Source: Paraconiothyrium sp. Pb-2020 (Eukaryota; Ascomycota; Dothideomycetes; Pleosporales; Didymosphaeriaceae). Taken from it: a stretch of 64,000 bases of DNA. The notes under the pieces were generated by a model. That model was not told the DNA's origin. It worked only from the letters and a program-made list of their open reading frames with translations, and made no database searches. The position numbers and the translations under genes are program-made. The DNA lies in contig JAJUBI010000001.1 in NCBI GenBank assembly GCA_022419385.1, forward strand, positions 2,170,001 through 2,234,000, written 5' to 3'. Numbering within the stretch: position 1 is the first letter of the stretch; each line of letters begins with the position of its first letter. Below are positions 21,679 to 33,460 of this stretch, in pieces.

Positions 21679-24129
21679 CTAGAATACCGCACCCCCAATA
21701 ATAAACACCCTCTCCTCCTCCCTCCTAACCCATTCTACAACCTTCATCGCCGCCAACGCCAACGCCTGCCTACTCGTCCTCCCATCCGCCACACAATAGA
21801 GCTCAAACAGCGGCGTACTCCATGCCAGACTAATCTCATTCACACTCATCTCGTAATGGATCTTTAGACTCGTCGGCTTGGCGTGCAAATGACTATGTAG
21901 CAAGGAGTAGAGATTGAGCAGGCGCCGGCGGTCGACAGGCGTGCTGAAGTGCGGGGAGAAGGAGGGAGAGAAGAACTGCACGTTGCCCCGTGACTTGAAG
22001 AGAAAGTGGCGGAGGACAGTGCCCGGGACAATGTCCGTAGCTAAGGGGCGGCCGAGGCGGACAGCGGTGCGGATGTTGTTTATGGAGTGGTCGCGTTGCA
22101 ATTGCTGTACATTAGCAAGTTAGCGGGTTGCATTCATGTAGAAGGAAGGATTTGGGCGATAGCAGAGATGAGGGGAAGAGAGTCGCGTGATGGAAGCCGA
22201 TTATGTCCGTGGACGCTCCATGGAAATGCACACGGATGATCGGAGGGACGGCATAGACAGATGCCGGCTCCGACTTCCTCCCTATTGTTTCTTTACATGC
22301 CGACCTGATCTTTCGGTTCGGCCGACGAATTTGTGTTTGACAGATGCTAAAACCATGTTGTGGATCCCAGGACGTTCGTTGAAAGTACGGGTAATCGCGA
22401 GGTACTGCCTCTGTCCTTGCTCGGTAATGACGGGAACGAGAACGAGAACGAGACCGAAACCGAAACCGAGAGCGGAAAAGTGTACTCACCTCCACCAAAT
22501 CATCCCTCATTCCCCTCATCTCAAAGAATCCCTCCTTCTCCGCACTAATAAGCAACACCGCCACTTCATCTGGATCGCCCTCGCTGCTCTTCGGCCGTTC
22601 CTGCATCTGCTCACTCGGATGTTCCAGATTCAGAAAGCTAACGTACATGTACAAGTAACCTGTATTATTGAAGCCGGGTAAACATAAAGGTATCCAATTT
22701 TCTCCACCGCCAGCTTTCACGCTGCCTGCTTCAAACAGCATGTTAAAAATAAGATGAAGATCGCCTGGGTGGAGGGAGTGTTTCTTTGGGCGTACGACAG
22801 AGACGAGTTTCCCTGATGCGACGATCAGGCCGTAGAGGAGATTAGGTGAACGTGTCTTAAGTAGTGTACTGTTGATGGTTTGTCGGTGGGATTTCCGTAG
22901 CTTGAGGCATTCGAGGGCTCCAAGGAGCGTTGACGGTGACCCGCGAGTGAAGCCATCTGCAAGAGCGGAGAGTAATGTTTCGGTACCTTGGAGAGGCCGC
23001 CGTAGGTCGTAATTGGCGCGCACAGCGAACATACGCTGCATGGACGGCAATGTGAGGGTCGAGAGTATCTGCATGTACAGCGCATCGAGCTGCGCCCGCA
23101 GCTGAGTGTCGCTTTCTGGAAGGCGTGTTATGGCGACGAGGTTGAGTGGTCCTTTCGACATGACTACGAAGCGCACATCGCCAGCCGTAAAGCCTCGCAA
23201 AGTATCGTCGGTGGATTGGTAAAAAGAGATAATGGTCTGTACGACGCCGATGTAGTTCGTGATGAGCTGGTCGTCGCCATGTCGACTATAGATGGGTTTC
23301 CCCGCAGACGATAGAATGAGGAAATGTTTCAATTTCGCGCGCCACGCTTTTATAATTGATTCTATGTAACTATCAGCACGAGCCCTGCTCACAAATGCCG
23401 CACACATGGACATAGGTATGTGCCGCTGACCTTCGTTTGACCCATCCTGTGCCATTTCCTCGATCTCATCGAATTCCTTCGTAAATGCTTGTTCAAAGGC
23501 GGGATCCGGCGCGAACATGCTCTCCGCGTCCCGAGCGTGATGCCCCAGAGAAGTGAGAAGCGCCTTCTCGTGGTCGCCCGTACCTTCACCGAGCATGCTC
23601 TCCGCATCCAGTCCGGCGTCCACAGCGGGCACTACACTCGCTATGCTCGCGCTGTCTTCCCCATCGCTAGTGTTCCGTGATGAGCCAAGATTTAGGCCAA
23701 TATACGACCGGCGTTTCGATGCATGCAACGAGCTGGGTTCGCGGGACTCGTTCTTGTGGTTCGCTGAGTCTGCAAACGAGAGTTGTGTTGTGGCTTTGGA
23801 CACAAGGCGCGGTCTGCTCGGCGTCAGAGAATGTGAAGTGGAAGGCCGCGAAGCAGAATCGAGCAGGTTCAGGTTTGGGCGGGGAGGCAGCGGCGGGGGC
23901 GTTCCTTCTCTTGAAACGCCAGATGCGAGCGATAATCCTGACGTCGAGGCCTTTCTGGACAGACTGTTTATTATGTTAATCGTAGGATTGCGAAGTCATG
24001 CTGCTCGACATTGTCGTTCGTCTTGGGTGCCGGCGCCGGCGAGCTTGGTGCGTCGAGATTAGGGCTGCCGGAAGCCGCAGAAGGCTCAGCGGAAGTTGCG
24101 TCCGTCATGGCTGCGGCATCTGCGGTCAT
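21679..24129 (-). CDS. MON1: Vacuolar fusion protein Mon1
   Basis: Mon1 with Ccz1 is the guanine-exchange factor that loads Ypt7/Rab7 on late endosomes and autophagosomes. The conserved core is on two clear exons: ~23963-22490 (LKHFLILSSAGKPIYSRHGD, longin-type domains, ending MRDDLVE) and 22104-21679 (QLQRDHSI, then IVPGTVLRHFLFKSRGNVQF to the terminal EERVFIIGGAVF). They join in phase 0 across a 385-nt intron, GTGAGT to TACAG, unusually long here. The N terminus is uncertain. An upstream frame from ATG 24129 (MTADAAAMTDATSAEPSAAS) fits a Mon1 leader, but the only GT after it is GTCGAG at 24009. A 59-nt intron from there to an AAG acceptor at 23951 restores the frame and would give 668 residues; the more natural CAG acceptor at 23964 does not. 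Identity is firm, the first junction is not. Confidence 0.92.
22428..22476. repeat. Hexamer tandem repeat (GAACGA/GAAACC type) beside a splice donor
   Basis: Imperfect 6-bp units (gaacga, then accgaa) repeat about seven times just inside the long MON1 intron, starting roughly 15 bases from its donor. On the minus strand they would read as alternating Arg-Ser/Arg-Phe if retained. The repeat may explain part of the intron's excess length. Confidence 0.7.
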
Positions 24130-24541
24130 CGGCTGTGTGTATATTTCTAAGAGGCGAACAGCGAGCTACCTGCGTAGTTGATTGCGACATGGTGCAGTTG
24201 CCGAAGCGTTGGCCAACATCGTGACGTGACGTGCATCTTATGGTGGACGGACCAGTTTGCGCCGCATACGATCCATCAGATTGATACGTGTTGTGGGACC
24301 ATGCAAAAATAGGCCGGATAGTCGTTCATCACTAGAGATGGTTTCGGTAAGCCAATAACTTATGTCGTTGTAGTATGATGTGTCAATCGAAACAGTGTCG
24401 ATTCTATATAAGTACTTTTGCGTCCGTATCACACATGGAAGAATCTTGAAAAAGTAGGTATCAGGAGGATTCAGCCAATAGAGACTGCATTCTCACCGCT
24501 CCATCTTCTCTCTTCATTTGTTCTTTGGTAGCAATCCCTGC
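24130..24541. promoter_or_regulatory. MON1 promoter / reductase 3' flank
   Basis: About 410 bp with no recognised gene. A short upstream frame (ATG at 24190, MSQSTTQ) would join the Mon1 leader in frame if a 37-nt segment were spliced out. That is shorter than the other introns here, so I did not adopt it. Confidence 0.4.
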
Positions 24542-25872
24542 CTACTCGCTCTTCGGCAGAACTTTTGCCCTCTCTAGTTCGTTGAAGACCTCCTCCAAGC
24601 TTTCCCAGGTATCTCGATACCCGCGCCACCCAATTTTCCTCGCTTTACTCGAGCTCATGACGAGATCGTAATTCCGGCCCAGCACGAAACCCAGGAAGCC
24701 CCATGTCGCCTTTTCGAACGCAGTTTTGTCCAGGCCCTCTCTCTCTGCAACATTGAGCCATGCATTCTTCACATCATCCCTATTCGACCACTTGATGAGG
24801 TCGATCTGCTGGTCGATATTGCTCTGCTGTGTGATACCGTGGCCCTGGAGCCCTAGCTCTTCGGCGCGGGAGGAGATAGGCGACTGCTCCGCTAGAGGAC
24901 TGGATGAGGATTGTGAAGTCTGAACATCCGATTGTACCAGCCCCAATTTGCCCGCCATATCCGTTATATGCGCTTTTTCATCCACCTGCCGCTTTCGAAA
25001 TTGATCCGGCTTCACCTTCAGACCAAAATACGAGGCGACTTTTGGCCAAAGATTCTGCCAGCTCTCCACATCCCCATTAACAACGTTGAAGGCCTGATTC
25101 CCAGCACGCGGTTCTAGCGCCGCCCACGCACAGAATTCCGCATGCAATTTGCTGGACGTGAAGCTGTCAAAGCGAGTGTAAAAATCAGGTGAGCCAGGAA
25201 ACACGAGGTACTGTTCCAATTCTTTGCTGACGAGGGCGTACAGTGCTGTTGCGGTAGCGAGGTTCATAAAATTTCCTGTCGCAGTTCCTATTACATCATT
25301 GGGGTATGTCACTACCCACTCTTTGCCATGCTCCTTGCAGAATTTGTGCAGGATGGTTTGTTGGTTGTAGTAAAAGTTGGGGGGCCATTGCTCTCCTGTG
25401 AGCCAGGGGTCGGATTCTGTCATTGGGTTCTTGGGGGCACCGAGATGGACGCCATACTGCTTTGCTCCTGTGACTAGAAGAATTCTCTTAACACCTTTGA
25501 TAGTATCCGTCTTCGTGAGAGCCTGCAAGAAGTTGGAGAGCATGGCGCCGTTCGCGTCCGAGTTCTCTTGCTCTGAGTCCTTTTGGAGGTACGCGGCGAA
25601 GAAGATGTACTCTGCGCGTACGTTTTGAAGGCCCTTGGCCATGCCGTCCACGCTGGACGTTAGGTCGATGTAGTTGTGAGTCACATTAGGAGGGTAGTCC
25701 TCTTTCTTGCTTCTTGACAGAGCGTGCACTTTTTGCCATTGCTCTCTGTTCTTGCTGAGCTCGAAGACGATCTCGCGCCCAAGGATGCCTGGATCATGTG
25801 AGCATTTAATATGAGATCTGTGGGTAATGCGGAGGATATACCTGTGGCACCTGTGACGATGGCTGAGGGCAT
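24542..25872 (-). CDS. PRISE-like NAD(P)-dependent reductase (SDR superfamily)
   Basis: Exons 25872-25842 and 25788-24542 join across a 53-nt intron (GTATAT donor, CCAG acceptor), giving 425 residues. The junction rebuilds the nucleotide-binding loop TGATGILGREI, which is split by the intron. Family landmarks of progesterone-5-beta-reductase/iridoid-synthase-like enzymes follow: VHALSR, LLVTGAKQYGVHLGAPKNP, NFYYNQQ with the active-site Tyr, and VTYPNDVIG. Members reduce activated C=C bonds of enones, and fungal ones are often of unknown substrate. The first exon encodes just ten residues, so the gene would look truncated if only the long frame were taken. A Ser-rich insertion of about 50 residues (SDVQTSQSSSSPLAEQSPIS) lies near residue 330 and is probably a surface loop. 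It is not obviously clustered with related biosynthetic genes. Confidence 0.88.
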
Positions 25873-26483
25873 GATGGACGGAAGGTAAACAAGCCGGGAC
25901 AGGGAGGTTCGAATCGGGAACAGAATGGGGGAATAGGGGAGTGATTCGAATATGGGGATTGCGCGTGGAAGTGGAGATGTGAACAGTGACTGCAAGTGAA
26001 GATGCTACTAGTGTTTGTATAATTGTGGATAAATTAGTACGTGTCTCTGACGTAGAATGATGCAACAACAATCACGTGCTTCGTTGTGCACCGGGCAACC
26101 GAAACACATTGAATGGCTGTAGGGCTGTTGTGCGATGGAGTGGAGTTGTTTTGAGTTTCCTCTTCCAAGATCGAGTTGCAAGCTAGAGCAAGGTTGCTTA
26201 CGACAGACGATTCAATTGTAATAGCTAGGCGATTTTCCATTGCGTGCATACATGTACGTCGCGCTGCTTTGGTGGATGTGAAAGTCCAGCTAAAGTGATG
26301 TGGCTGGTTGCGCGTACTGATCGAAGCCCTCCGTAGCTTGGTTTGCGAGTGGCCAGGGTTTGACCAGAGCACTATGAAGGTTGTGAAGTCGATAATCCAT
26401 GGATGTCGATGAACCACGTGCTGTCATACGCGATTCGGAACTCGGAAGTTGGGCTTATCTATTTGTGATGTCGATTCGACGCT
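25873..26483. promoter_or_regulatory. Reductase promoter / MRX7-like 3' flank
   Basis: About 610 bp upstream of the reductase. Short antisense frames have no resemblance to known proteins. The stretch ggttcgaatcggg near 25906 resembles a tRNA T-loop, but no cloverleaf can be drawn around it. Confidence 0.4.
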
Positions 26484-26885
26484 TCATTGTTTCGGCGGGC
26501 GTTTCTGCCATGTGAGCTCGCGGAACTGCTGCTTCAGCTCATCTCGGAAATGATCGAAAGTGGAGGGACCGGTGCCTTCTCAAGTATCAGCAACTGGTAG
26601 GACCTGAAACCGGGGTACAAGCGTACGCCCTCCTCCATTTTTGAGCTCCATATCGGGGATTCTGTTGATCTTGCGGTACGCTTTCTGGACAGTGCGGTTG
26701 AAGGTAGGGCTGCGGATTAGCTGTCATATGCCATCAGCACCGTGAAGAGGCGTAGCAAGGGTATCTGGACATGGAATGACGTACTTTCGCAACAGCCCAA
26801 GCCTACATTCAAAGCCATTAGTTTGGCCTCCGCTGGATACAGGCTGGGGAACACTGACTTCAATTAAGGCAAGCCACGGCCCCAT
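26484..26885 (-). CDS. Small four-exon mitochondrial protein, MRX7-like
   Basis: I assembled this gene from exons 26885-26859, 26802-26785, 26720-26627 and 26575-26484, giving 76 residues in one continuous frame. Each junction is in phase. Introns 1 and 2 have GTCAGT/TAG and GTACGT/CAG ends, the first with an ACTAAT branch site; intron 3 has a GTACGC donor and AAG acceptor (a GAG three bases earlier also works). The product starts MGPWLALIEAWAVAKLIRSP, continues TFNRTVQKAYRKINRIPD, and ends FDHFRDELKQQFRELTW. It resembles the short fungal proteins related to yeast Mrx7, a component of the MIOREX assemblies that organise mitochondrial gene expression. That resemblance is from memory, so the name is tentative. 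Exon 2 is only 18 nt. Confidence 0.65.
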
Positions 26886-27737
26886 GATTGCTGTTACATC
26901 AATGAACGCTGTCAAAACGCAGCTCGCGATGGCGAAACACGACGCAGAGGCGCTGGATTGGTGGGGGTTGTGAATGTCGTGAAGGAGTGAGGGCAACACG
27001 CGGGCAGATGGGCCGCCGATAGGCGTCGCCCTAATCCATGCCACGCATGAGAACCAACGCGGCCCACCGCTGCGAACGACCGTCATCGCCCTAATAAACA
27101 CGCAAAAAATCCCCTGCATGGCACGCATGCCCATTGTCGCGTGCCCTCTTGCGCCTTGTACTCTTTGCATCTCTGACTGACCTCTTGCCCGCCAGGCCAA
27201 CCATCTTCGCTTCCAAGCCTCGACCTCGGGCGATCCCTCTCGTCCCCACCACCAGATTGCGTGCAGCCGACACGCCGCGGACCCGGCACGTTGGACAACC
27301 TTAGCCCTGTTGGCCAGACAATTGGGTCTCCGAAGCTCATCACCGCGCAAAAAGGTCTGGAAAAGGCGTCCAGATCACGCGAAGAGCACGCGCAGGAAAC
27401 TGACGTCTAATCGCACCAGCATTGCCTCCGCACCAGCAACACATTTGTGACAAGGCCCTCTGCGAAATCCGCCAGCTATCCATACGACTGCATGGGTGGC
27501 CGGCGCATGTACTGTACAGCCCACACCCGCATCTCTCTGTAGGCAGCCTGTCATCTCTCCGGCCGCACGCCACATCTACCCAATACCGTCACGATTCCGC
27601 CCTCCAACTTTGTCGTGCCCCCGTTGCCAGAAGCGGCAGCCTCGTGCGGCGCCGATCGCAAGCTCTTCAAGCTGCATAAACTTCGCGCCCTCCGGCGCAA
27701 GGCCAGACTCGTCGGCGGCGTCAAGACAGACGCGAAC
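26886..27737. promoter_or_regulatory. Divergent promoter, MRX7-like gene / phosphatase gene
   Basis: About 850 bp separates the divergent start codons. Frames here are Arg/Pro-rich and mostly lack ATG starts. The phosphatase frame stays open upstream to about 27615 but only through GTG, so that stretch is taken as 5' leader. Confidence 0.45.
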
Positions 27738-29184
27738 ATGTCAAGCTCCCAGTCGCTGCAGGTTCCGCCCTCTCCCTCATCCTCGAAGCGCTCTCGTAGC
27801 AAAGACAGCACCCGATCTGCACCCACATCCTCCCTCGACACGCCCTACTTTACGCCATCGGCCAGCGCCCCGAGCCTCGTCATACCAAATCCAGGCGAAA
27901 CGCCGCGGAACCTGCAAACCCTCGAGCAGGACCCCACTCCATACCCCGCGTTCCTGAAATTGAGCAGAACAGGCAGGTAGACTGTGCCTCCAGACATGTA
28001 TACAAGGCTGGTGGCTGACTAGGCGCAGACGTACACCAGAAGTTCATTGATCTCGAGTGGGAACAGCGGCAACGCGTGCTGCAAGGCATACAACATCACA
28101 ATGGCGACTCCGAGCAGCAGCCCTCGCAGTGGGCACGGTGCACCGGCGACGACGTCAAAGACCGAAACAGATATATCAATGTCGATCCCTATCAGGGCAA
28201 TCGCGTTCGGTTAAAAGTCCCAGACGGGACCAGCGACTACATCAATGCCTCGCCGATAGAGCTGAGATCGAGTAGGCTGGATAGAGTTCTGAAATACATT
28301 GCGACACAGGTAGGTTGGTCACATGGTGGTTTCGAGCATAGCCAATAAAGCCACAGGGCCCCAAGTTCGACACATACTCACATTTCTGGCGCATGATATG
28401 GCATGAGACGACCACTCCGGCCGTTATCGTAATGCTCACGCAAACCCACGAAGGCGCCCGAGAGAAATGCTATCCATACTACCCGCAATCATCAGAGACT
28501 CCCAACCTGCCCTTGAATGCCCAAGACGAGTACGAAGACAAATTCGTTCACGAACTGCAGCTTGCCAGTCTAGAAGAAGACCAAGAAGCACGGGCCACAA
28601 TCAGGGAGTTAGACATGGTACCCGAAGAGGGCAACGAATCAAGGAAAGTATGGCATCTCCTGTTCGCCGGTTGGCCTGATTTCCTCGTCCCCGAAGGCGC
28701 CGACCGCGAAGCTCTCCTCCGCCTCATTTCCATGAGCAGAGAGAAGAACGCAGATAACGCGACAAATCCGCGCATAGTGCACTGCAGTGCGGGTGTCGGC
28801 CGCAGTGGGACATTCATCGCGCTCGATTGGCTACTGCAAGAGCTCGACGATGGTAGCCTTGATGAAGTGCAGGACAACGAAGATCCGATCTTCGGGGTGG
28901 TTAGCAGGCTGAGAGAGCAGCGTATGATGATGGTGCAGAGCGAGCCGCAGCTTGCTTTCATCTACGATGTCGTCCGCGAGCAGTGGCGTGAGAGGTGGAT
29001 TGGTCAGCACTCTGAGGAGGCGGAGCGTTTAGGTGTCACACGGCGCAGACCAAGTGGCTCACTTGAAGAACCCCAGCTGAAGAGGCAGAAATCGGGTCCT
29101 GGTGGGACAAGTCCGTATGGGGAAGATGAGGATGAGAGAGCGCAGCTTGAGGCTGAGCTTTTCTCGAATACAGAGATGGAGTAA
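27738..29184 (+). CDS. Protein tyrosine phosphatase (classical, Ptp1/Pyp-like)
   Basis: Exons 27738-27972, 28023-28309 and 28357-29184 give 449 residues. It removes phosphate from phosphotyrosine; fungal relatives act on MAP kinases and cell-cycle kinases. The catalytic P-loop VHCSAGVGRSGTF has the nucleophilic Cys and the Arg, the general-acid loop reads GWPDF, and exon 2 carries the substrate-recognition segment DRNRYINVDPYQ with SDYINASP. The N-terminal 80 residues are Ser/Pro-rich and probably regulatory, and the C terminus is acidic. The first intron is peculiar: the GT at 27977 leaves the domain out of frame, whereas a GC donor at 27973 (aacag|gcaggt) keeps it. Its acceptor may be the AG ending at 28022 or at 28028, a two-residue difference. 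Which tyrosine-phosphatase subfamily is not resolved. Confidence 0.92.
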
Positions 29185-32100
29185 TGAAGGGTAGATGTGA
29201 GCACCATCCCTTTCACGGCGTTCTATATGCTCGTATCCCTGAACCGCTTGGTTACGTTGATTCTGCATTTGATCAAAGCGTTGCATATCCCTGTTCATAG
29301 CGCATAGACTGCATTCCCATTTCACCACTTCGGTATCCTTTAACTATCCGTCTTCTGCTATACGCTCGTAGATATCCCAATGTGGACTGCAATTCCTCAG
29401 TTTGAATCTCTCGCCCAGCACCCATCATCTGCCTCAGCGCAATTTCAGGCACACCCTACCGCGACTCAACCGTAAGTCTTAGTGTAACTACATTTCAACC
29501 TCACCCTACCACGTCACTATGTCGCCCTCTCAGTATACGGTTTCCTAACATCGCGTCACGCTCTTGGACAACCCAGAGCGCATTCTGAATATTCTGAATA
29601 AAATACTACCGTATAAGCAGCATCGATACACGAATTTATCTTAAGCCCTGGTGCCTTGAGCAGCGGCCTCCTGACAAACACGTAGGCAGCTCCAAGTCAG
29701 GGCATCTGTACTATCACAGTCTCTGAAATCGGTAGCGAGCGCGATTGAAGTGCGCTTATATAGTATCCCGAGCAACAATGTAGTCGTGAGCTAGCAGCTC
29801 AGACTTGGCTAGGAGAAAGAGGTGGGATCGAAGGCAACTCGCAATGCACAGAACTCATTCTCTTGGCTCGTGAACTAACTCAAGAGCATGGCGTTGAGGC
29901 AGTTATGGTTCCGTTCAGGTTCACAATTGCTGCTGAAGAACCATGTAAAGCTTCTGAAGAAGCTAGAGCCGGCAACCAAGCTACGAAAAAACAATTCGAG
30001 AGATCCATTTCCCTGAATTGACTGGCCGTGATGCGGTCTATTTGAAGCATGGACCGAATGGCACCGTGCATGTCATGGACCTGAACCTGGGCGTAACGTT
30101 CAGATCTATCAAACATCGACTCCTGAATCAGTAGATGAAAGTCATGAGGTAAAGCTCACCTCCGGTGAAGTCAACAAAAAGTGTAGTCATGATGGCTCAA
30201 CACACGTCACACGGTGTGCATCTCGTCCGAGGCCTAAAGCGTACTAGTGCAACCTTATCTTCGCAGTAATCCCTGTGTCGATCGATGATCATACATCATC
30301 TCCACAGGGCAATATCAGCCTCGTCGAATGCCAAAAGCGGACCGACTTTTCGGACCCACAGCGCCTTCTCAAATAATTCCCGAGGATGGTTTATCTTCCT
30401 CAGTAGTGCGCTTCAAAGAACGGAGTGACGCCGCAGAAGCCCCACACACCATGTTCTTTCGCGTTCCGGAAAACGCCGACGTCGCGCGCGGAGTCGGCGA
30501 TAGCCAACATGCTGTTCCGAGAAATGTCGCGCCTTCGTACAGTAATCTGATCTGGGTTTACGCTGGTCGGTTCAGCTGCCGCGATGCACTAGCTGATTGG
30601 TGTCTGGCGAATTGGATTTAATCCAGGCAGGCTCACGCCACCAATGACTGGGAATGATGGAATCATTGCAGTCTCCACAGTCATGCCATTTGACCTGCCT
30701 GCCGGGTATGAGATAGGCGCGCTCGATACGCACGCGTTTACATCTGGCGATGCGGTGCATAGATCTGGACAGACTATTCAAAGCAGGATATCAAGGTGGT
30801 GCGCGAAAATTACGGCTAAGGGGTGTTTGGAGTGGGACGTTGGTAGCTTGTGGCTGCAGCGAGATGATTAGTGAGATGCCCATGGGTTAGGAAGCCTGAC
30901 AGTGCGCTTCCACCTCTTACACATGCACCCACCAAGCCTTACACAGCGACAGCATGACGCATGGCTCTTATCAAGGCCGTGATTGCAAAGCCGCATAGCA
31001 GTCTCGATAGTGCACGCCGTGCGTTCGGATACCTGCGATTTGCGAGGACATAGACGTCTATGGGCTCCAAGGTTTGCTACAAAGCGCAGCAGTGAAGTAC
31101 TGTTCACAACGCTGACCAAGGCTCTGCGGATATTTTTTTCTGGACCAACGCTCATGTATGCACGCCGAATCCGACAGTAGCATCGGAAGCGGGCCGAGCA
31201 CATTCAACGTCTATGCGGACAAGGCAGCAAGGTTTTGGCCTCGCGCGAGCAAGTGCATGCCAAGTGGGACCGGCGAACAACGGGTCCCGTTCGCCGAAGT
31301 GGTTGTGTTTTCTTGTCGCTGGCAGGGGCCCAGAGTTCGTACGAGCTCGACAACGAACTACATGCGAAATTTCGCCGTGACATGGTCTCAGAGATATCTC
31401 CCACTTACAAATCCTGCCAATTGATGCCCTGGGTAATCGACATTGTATGCCTATACCGCAAATTGGCCCACGAAGAAGGCTTCCTCTACCGTGCTTGTCA
31501 TGGCTGCGCAGTGTCGGATGCCTGTTGAGGTAAGAGAACCCTCCGGCACGTGGGGAAAGAACGGTCGAGAGGTCTGGAACCTGGACCTCTGCAGCTGCGG
31601 GGTAGCTTCAATCGGGAAGCCGTGCCAGGAGGCGCTGGAAGTTCTTGGTGGATCAGCATCAGTTGTGGATCTTGGAGAGGGAGACGACCCCCCGAACGAC
31701 TTCGGACTTTCGTCTGCGATTCCACGTCGGCTCAGCATTCAAGGCTCTCAGCTATCACTAGGGCATGAGCGGGATTGGTAGTTGCAGGCGAACAGATGCC
31801 GAATAGCCGCGTTGGCTGTGAGATCAAACATGCATAACAGTATTGAATTTGGGTAGAGCGCCTCGTGAAGATCGATCTGGGACTGACGTCGTACAAGTGC
31901 GGACGTGTACTTGGGCGGTCCCGGCGCGCGGGACGAGGCGCAGGCCACAGTAAATGTTTGGTACACGGCAGCCGAGTCAGCGGTGACGTGTTAGAGGCGA
32001 CCCATCTCATACGTCTTGCTGGCTTGGTGAAGACCAGAAGGTTATACAGAGCTTCGAGAAATGTGGTAGAAGGACACCAAAGGAAGTAGAGACGAATAAA

Positions 32101-32405
32101 CCTTCCGCGACCAGTGCGAATGAAAACGGCGGCGTGCTGCTTGCGGAACTCGCCGCGCGACCGCGAAGTGTCGTGGTACTGGTGACACCAACTAGTGCAA
32201 CGTACCGTGCTACGTTATGCGCGATTGATACGACTGCGAATTGCGAAATTGGGTGCACATGACCGTCAATACCAGTAGTATGCATATTTTTGGGTGCAAA
32301 GTTTAGGTTGTCGAATTGCTTCATCGAGCTATGCTGAAGAGGTAGGCTCGTTGATGCCTTGTATGCTCGCAGTGTAGATATACAGACAGAGAGACGGAGA
32401 TCCAT
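29185..32405. other. 3.2 kb with no recognised gene
   Basis: Frames are short and scattered on both strands, and none shows conserved motifs. The sequence is not strikingly AT-rich, so heavy RIP mutation is not evident by eye. No terminal repeats, tRNA or transposase remnant was recognised. Confidence 0.4.
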
Positions 32406-33460
32406 CTATGCTTGCCAACCGCGATATACAATCTTACTTCCATACTTCTCACCCCTTTTCAGAATCGTCATGCTTCTATGTTCAGGCACGTTGATAGCGT
32501 TCACATAGCGACTAGGCTCAACGCAAAAGGCAGAACGGGCGCCGCGTGCTGGTAGATTCTCGACGGCTGGGACATCGATGTACTTGCCAGTGTAGAATTG
32601 GAAAGCGGGCTCAGTGGTAGCCACCTCAAGATGGATCTTGGACTCAGGGTGGAAGAAAGAAGCGACTGTTTGCAGAGCCGAGTCTCGAGTATCGATGGGC
32701 ACGCTCGAGGGGTTGGTGTTGACAACGAAACAGTCGTCGATGTCAGGCTCCTTCTCGCCCAGAGTGAACGAAGTGTTGGCTTTGACACCAGGGTACTCCT
32801 CGATAGGCCCTGTGGGAATCCCACCATCGTCGACGACTTGATATCTGTTCGTGATCAAAGTAGCCTCTGTACCGGCGATAGTACGAGACCCGCTAAGGTT
32901 GAAGTAGCTGAACACGTCGTCAAAAAGATCCATCCGGTAGTACATGCATCTTCTCGTCCTTACCTGTGGTTGGTGATGTTGACTGCGGTTGCAGGAACAT
33001 CGTCATCCACCAGCTCTGCTTCGTACTCAATATGCAACACCTCTTTCTGGACCCCGTTTTCGTTCACTTTCTCCTGCACATACCAGACGCGGACTTCGAC
33101 TGTGCCAGGATAACCCTCTTCTCCGTCTTTGCTGAGGTACTTGAAAAGGGTAGCTTGTTTCCCATTGCGGTCGACGTCTAGGGGTCCTTCAAAACCGCGT
33201 TTGCCCCAACCAAGATTGCCCCCGTGCAGAGAGTTTGGACCGTTGTTGACTGGTAATTGGTACGTCTGGCCATTCAGTTCGAATCTCCCTTTCGCGGTCC
33301 GGTTAGCGATCCTCCCAATCGTCTCACCAAAGTACGGGGCATTGTGGGCCTTGTACAGCTCCGCGGTGGGAAACCCTTGCACGATGTTTTTCCCCCCGAC
33401 CCTGAACTCCTGAATGATGGCCCCTAGCGGGAGGAATGTGAAAGCCTTGTCCGCGGACAT
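32406..33460 (-). CDS. Aldose 1-epimerase (mutarotase)
   Basis: Exons 33460-32964 and 32907-32406 join across a 56-nt intron (GTAAGG donor, TTCAG acceptor), giving 332 residues. The enzyme interconverts alpha and beta anomers of galactose, glucose and related sugars in the cytosol. Splicing rebuilds the conserved NITNHSYFNLSG. Catalytic landmarks are the His in SLHGGNLGW, the His of TNHS, the Asp of DIDDCF, and the Glu in CVEPSRY, the proposed general base. The start at 33460 (MSADKAFTFLPLGAIIQEF) matches the family's usual short N terminus. An in-frame ATG at 33532 would add 24 residues without resemblance. The apparent start MYYRMDLFDDVF at 32945 is intron sequence. Confidence 0.93.

Noticed and set aside
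25900..25935. Possible tRNA T-loop (ggttcgaatcggg)
   Set aside because: No D-arm, anticodon arm or acceptor pairing could be drawn around it.
26724..27350. 208-codon minus-strand frame
   Set aside because: It runs through two exons and two introns of the MRX7-like gene in a different frame; composition is Arg/Trp-rich and implausible.
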